A DNA stretch of 64,000 nucleotides, taken from Aphelenchoides besseyi (lineage: Eukaryota; Nematoda; Chromadorea; Rhabditida; Aphelenchoididae). The DNA is taken from positions 2,356,001 to 2,420,000 of the forward strand of contig JAMPIQ010000003.1 of assembly GCA_024699855.1 (NCBI GenBank), read 5' to 3'. Under the pieces are notes generated by a model. That model did no database searches. It was not told where the DNA came from and was given only the letters and a program-made list of their open reading frames with translations. Both the position numbers and the translations under genes were made by a program. Positions 60,901 through 64,000 of the stretch are shown here, piece after piece. The first letter of the stretch is position 1, and each line of letters opens with the position of its first letter.

Positions 60901-61999
60901 AATTGCCGTCTTATTTCCTTATGTCGTATACTGTGCTTCAAAACCAATTAGTTTGGCGGTCTTCCTCCGAAAGTTCTTATAACCACGTGGTCTATTGACT
61001 TTCAATCACGGATTCTCACGAACTTCCGTTCATTTGTTCCTAAACAGTGGGAATCTTCAGCGTTTATTTTTGCCTTTTCTCCTGTTTATCCATCCGCTTT
61101 CTCCACCCTCGCACCGGAATGTTGGCAATTCAACGCGACTACTCATCCGTGCAAACCTCACGAGCTCGCTCGTCCACAAAGTCGACGGACAAGTGAGATG
61201 GGAGGCGGAAAAGTTAAGAAGCAAAAACAAATGGAAATCCGCTGTTTCACAATAAGACGTCGAATTTCGAAACTCGTCCACAGGTGTCTTCGAATTTGAG
61301 AGCATCTGCGAAATCGTCTGCTTGACCGTAACACCACTCATTGTTTGGTCGAGATTTTAAATTTGAAATTGAACGTCAAAAATCACTTGTCATAGAAGTA
61401 AATTTGTCCGGAAATCTCTCTTCCAAAAACTTGTCAATCGTGTTCGTTCCAACAATTTGAGGGTGGCGCAAAAAGCACAAAGGATTGTTGACGACTTCGT
61501 CCAAGTCGTTTCGTCGAATTTTATTCGTTTTGGTGCGAGTTAAAAACTTTGGACGGCGCGAAATCCACACACATCAGACGGGAAGTTGGTTTCCGTAGAT
61601 TCCGCGAAGTTGTTTTTTCTTCTTCTGTGATCCTCTTCCGCTTTCATTCCGTTTGGGTTTGAGCTGTTTAGGTCAATCATCTTTGATAACAAGAAGAAAC
61701 TTTTGAAGTGCTAATGATCGTTTTCAATTAGCGGTCCAATGAGTAAGCAGCGTTAATTGACTGTTTCCAGATAAGCAATTGACCGTCTTCATGGGTTTCT
61801 TGTTCTAAGAATCATCAAGACCACATTTCATGGTAAATAAAGTTTGGTAACTTCGAAGAAAGACTTCAAGTTCGGTAGTCGAAATCGTTTTCTTTGTGCG
61901 TGTCTATTGAATTGTCACCTATGACGAGACAAAAGCAAAGCAACGGAGCATGAGCAAGATGCTGCGAACTTAAGCTCTCCGTATCCCAAAACAACGAGC
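57927..61999. other. gene-poor stretch
   Basis: Only short frames. The minus frame 61376-61570 (containing NPLCFLRHPQIVGTNTIDKF) and the plus frame 59783-60013 read somewhat like coding exons but have no splice partners. No repeats, transposon motifs or RNA genes were recognised. It may be regulatory DNA or contain divergent genes I cannot see. Confidence 0.3.
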
Positions 62000-62004
62000 A
62001 ATGA

Positions 62005-62205
62005 ATGGCCGGAAATATGAATGTCGAAAAGTTGTTTCGTATCGTTTGCACGACCGTTCTTGGACTCTTTTTTCTTCTAGCCGCGATTCTCACGGCCTCT
62101 GTTCCAATAGTCTCAAGGTCATCATCGACTGTGGCATTTTTCGTGATGGCATCTTATGTTCGACTAAGCGTTTCTCTACTGTTTCTTCTTTATCAGCGTC
62201 TGTGA
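62005..62205 (+). CDS. possible small membrane protein
   Basis: MAGNMNVEKLFRIVCTTVLG starts a 66-codon frame with two hydrophobic stretches (TTVLGLFFLLAAILTASVPI and AFFVMASYVRLSVSLLFLLY). Another frame over the same bases (62001-62441, 146 codons) is also open, so coding status is unsure. No acceptor before the ATG and no clear poly(A) signal. Confidence 0.25.
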   Translation: MAGNMNVEKLFRIVCTTVLGLFFLLAAILTASVPIVSRSSSTVAFFVMASYVRLSVSLLFLLYQRL

Positions 62206-63504
62206 ACGATGTTCTTCGGTCGAATTTTGAACTTTTAGCGCATTTTCTTCGCTTAAACTGCTTTCATTTTGACATCACTTGTTTCCGAAATGGCCTCGTA
62301 AAAGAAGAATTGAAAGTCAAATTCGACCGACAAGTTTCGTCGCGTCGAACGATCGTACGTCGACGGTTGCTCGTTAGTTTTTGTGGCCAATTACCGAATG
62401 GTCGAAAGCTTCAAATTGGCCGTCGTTTTTTGTCCGGTTAGCAATTTAAATTTTTAAAACAAAAAAGACGAAATCCCCGCTATGGTGCGAACTGGAGCGC
62501 ACGAAGGAAAGAAACTGCAAAACGGTCCAATGGGACAAGAAGTCGGTTGAGGCGTGAAGCGCGACGATGACAAGTCGGACGGCCGAAGCAATGAATTTCC
62601 GGCTATTAGGATGCTCCGCACGACATAGAGAACGGCAATCTCCATTTATGTGGGCGTTAAGTTGAACAACAAAACGAAGAGCAAATCCGCACAGAAAACA
62701 AGTGATCGCATCGATTGATCCGCTGGCTTTCGGTATCTGGAATAACAGACCGATTGGTTTCAAATCGTAATCCACCCTATGTTAAGTGGACAATCTTCGA
62801 GAAATCACAAAACCATTCTGTTTGTTGTTGCGCGTTTAATGCCTTGGGCCAATTTACGCTTTCAACCGGCAGTTGTACGCCAAGTCGTGGAACGGTCGGC
62901 GGTCTTCACAGATAACTCGAGCGCTAATGGTCGTTGTCCGACCGCAATGTTTTTGTTTTGCTTTACATTTCCTCAACTGTGTCGCGTAATTTTGACTCAC
63001 TAAGCGCTTCGTTTTTCTTTCTTGGCCTCATTAACTCAATCTGCAGTCGTCCCATAGCGTTTCGAAAATCTCTGATCATGTGGACGAACGTAAAGGTTAA
63101 AGAGCATTGGCACTGAAGTCGTGGTAGTTAAATAAACGATCCAATATTCATTTATGTTCATCGACTGCAAACCCCTTTAACTGATCTATTCGTACTGTTC
63201 AGCTTCTTCGTCAGAAGATCGATAGCTTTATGGGGACCCCGTTTCTCTAATCTACGTTCCGTTCCTTGTCTTCCAATCGCAATAAATAATATCGCTTTGT
63301 ATTTGCGGCACCGTGGAAGTTTTTCGTTAGCAGATAGCCGTTTCTGTCAACCACCCTCGCTTCGGGCATAAACAACAAAAACCAACTCACATTCATTCGT
63401 TCTATTCGTCTACAGTTCTTAATTTCTGCGCAGAATCTTCGAGTTTACATTCGGAGATCGTTCGATCAAAGCAGGTTTCGATTATCGTTTCTGTTTTCGT
63501 TGGA
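62206..63504. other. no supported gene
   Basis: Frames here are short and overlap on both strands. Nothing recognisable. Confidence 0.3.
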
Positions 63505-63546
63505 ATGCGAACAATCAGAAATGAGTGGGATTACTCAATCCTAGAG
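63505..63546 (+). CDS. possible first exon of a gene running off the window
   Basis: MRTIRNEWDYSILE ends exactly at a GTACGT donor in phase 0. No continuation was found within the remaining 450 bp, so the rest would lie beyond 64000. The sequence after it shows no supported gene. Confidence 0.25.
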
Positions 63547-64000
63547 GTACGTAATGTCTTTTCGACCCACTAATCCGATGGCCACAACACTTTCGCGGAC
63601 ATTTCGTATTTTAATATCATTGCGAGTAATTTTCGCAGCAGAAAGATTGCTGAGAATTTGACCATCGGAGTTGAACGCTAATTTCGCCTAAGGCAAACAA
63701 TCCCAAGAAGCGATTTGGTCGCTTAAAGTCAACAAATGGCGAAGATTCCCGTTGAGTTGTTTTCGCCTCCACTTTTGCGGCCGGTGCGGCAAATTCCCGC
63801 TCCAAATGTTTTTATTGAATAAAAATCCGGGATGCGTGGAGGTCGAAATTCGGAGGAGAAGGAAGAGTGGTGGTCCAAATGAATTCCAACGGGTTTGGGC
63901 ACAGAAAAGCCGTTCAAGACGCTCGTACTTAACGTGACCATCAAAAACTTTATATGAGATTTACAGCACCGTTTATGCTTCCACGGCATTTGACTTCCAA

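Overview
The window looks like nuclear DNA from a nematode. The evidence is genes cut by very small introns (mostly 37-50 nt, GT...TTTCAG/TTTTAG, some with a GTTTGT donor), a transthyretin-like (TTL) secreted protein, a probable SXP/RAL-2-type protein, and acceptor-like TTTNAG sites just upstream of many start codons, as expected for spliced-leader trans-splicing. Species cannot be told from the sequence. I built the gene models by hand from reading frames, splice sites and phase; no database search was run.

Layout. 0-5.2 kb: a small Ala/Pro-rich secreted protein, a six-finger C2H2 protein and a membrane protein with a coiled coil and an acidic Glu/Pro segment. 5.4-7.9 kb: a graveyard holding a Helitron fragment, a decayed Tc1/mariner transposase and a broken GIY-YIG-like gene. 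8.1-9.0 kb: a tightly packed pair on the minus strand, a 68-aa protein followed 4 nt later by a secreted Cys-rich protein. 9.1-15.4 kb: two copies of a 0.54-kb direct repeat, LINE (RTE-like) fragments split by a 329-bp MITE, and three membrane-protein genes. 16.4-24.5 kb: a Ser/Thr/Arg-rich coding segment, then a KCTD8/12/16-type BTB gene; splice phase allows them to be one gene. 25-32.6 kb: a conserved cluster with a single HMG box protein, Cdc20/Fizzy, BUD23 (18S rRNA G-N7 methyltransferase), an acidic protein and a TTL protein.

33.7-54.4 kb is repeat-dominated. It holds a nearly intact Tc1-like element with 0.23-kb inverted repeats, then two arrays of a ~1.27-kb tandem repeat (36.5-41.7 and 50.5-54.4 kb). 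Every repeat carries a tRNA-like module with pol III A and B boxes on the minus strand. Between the arrays lies a large Helitron on the minus strand. It encodes an N-terminal module (10-aa repeats, AT-hooks), a Ulp1/C48-like peptidase, an HUH Rep domain and a PIF1 helicase, broken by about five single-base frameshifts, most of them at homopolymers. A small coiled-coil gene sits at its 5' side.

54.9-57.4 kb: a WDR31-like WD40 gene and a convergent SXP/RAL-2-like gene. 57.9-64.0 kb is poor in recognisable genes; only weak exon candidates are listed. The most unusual region is the Helitron with its peptidase module, flanked by tandem repeats that carry pol III promoters.
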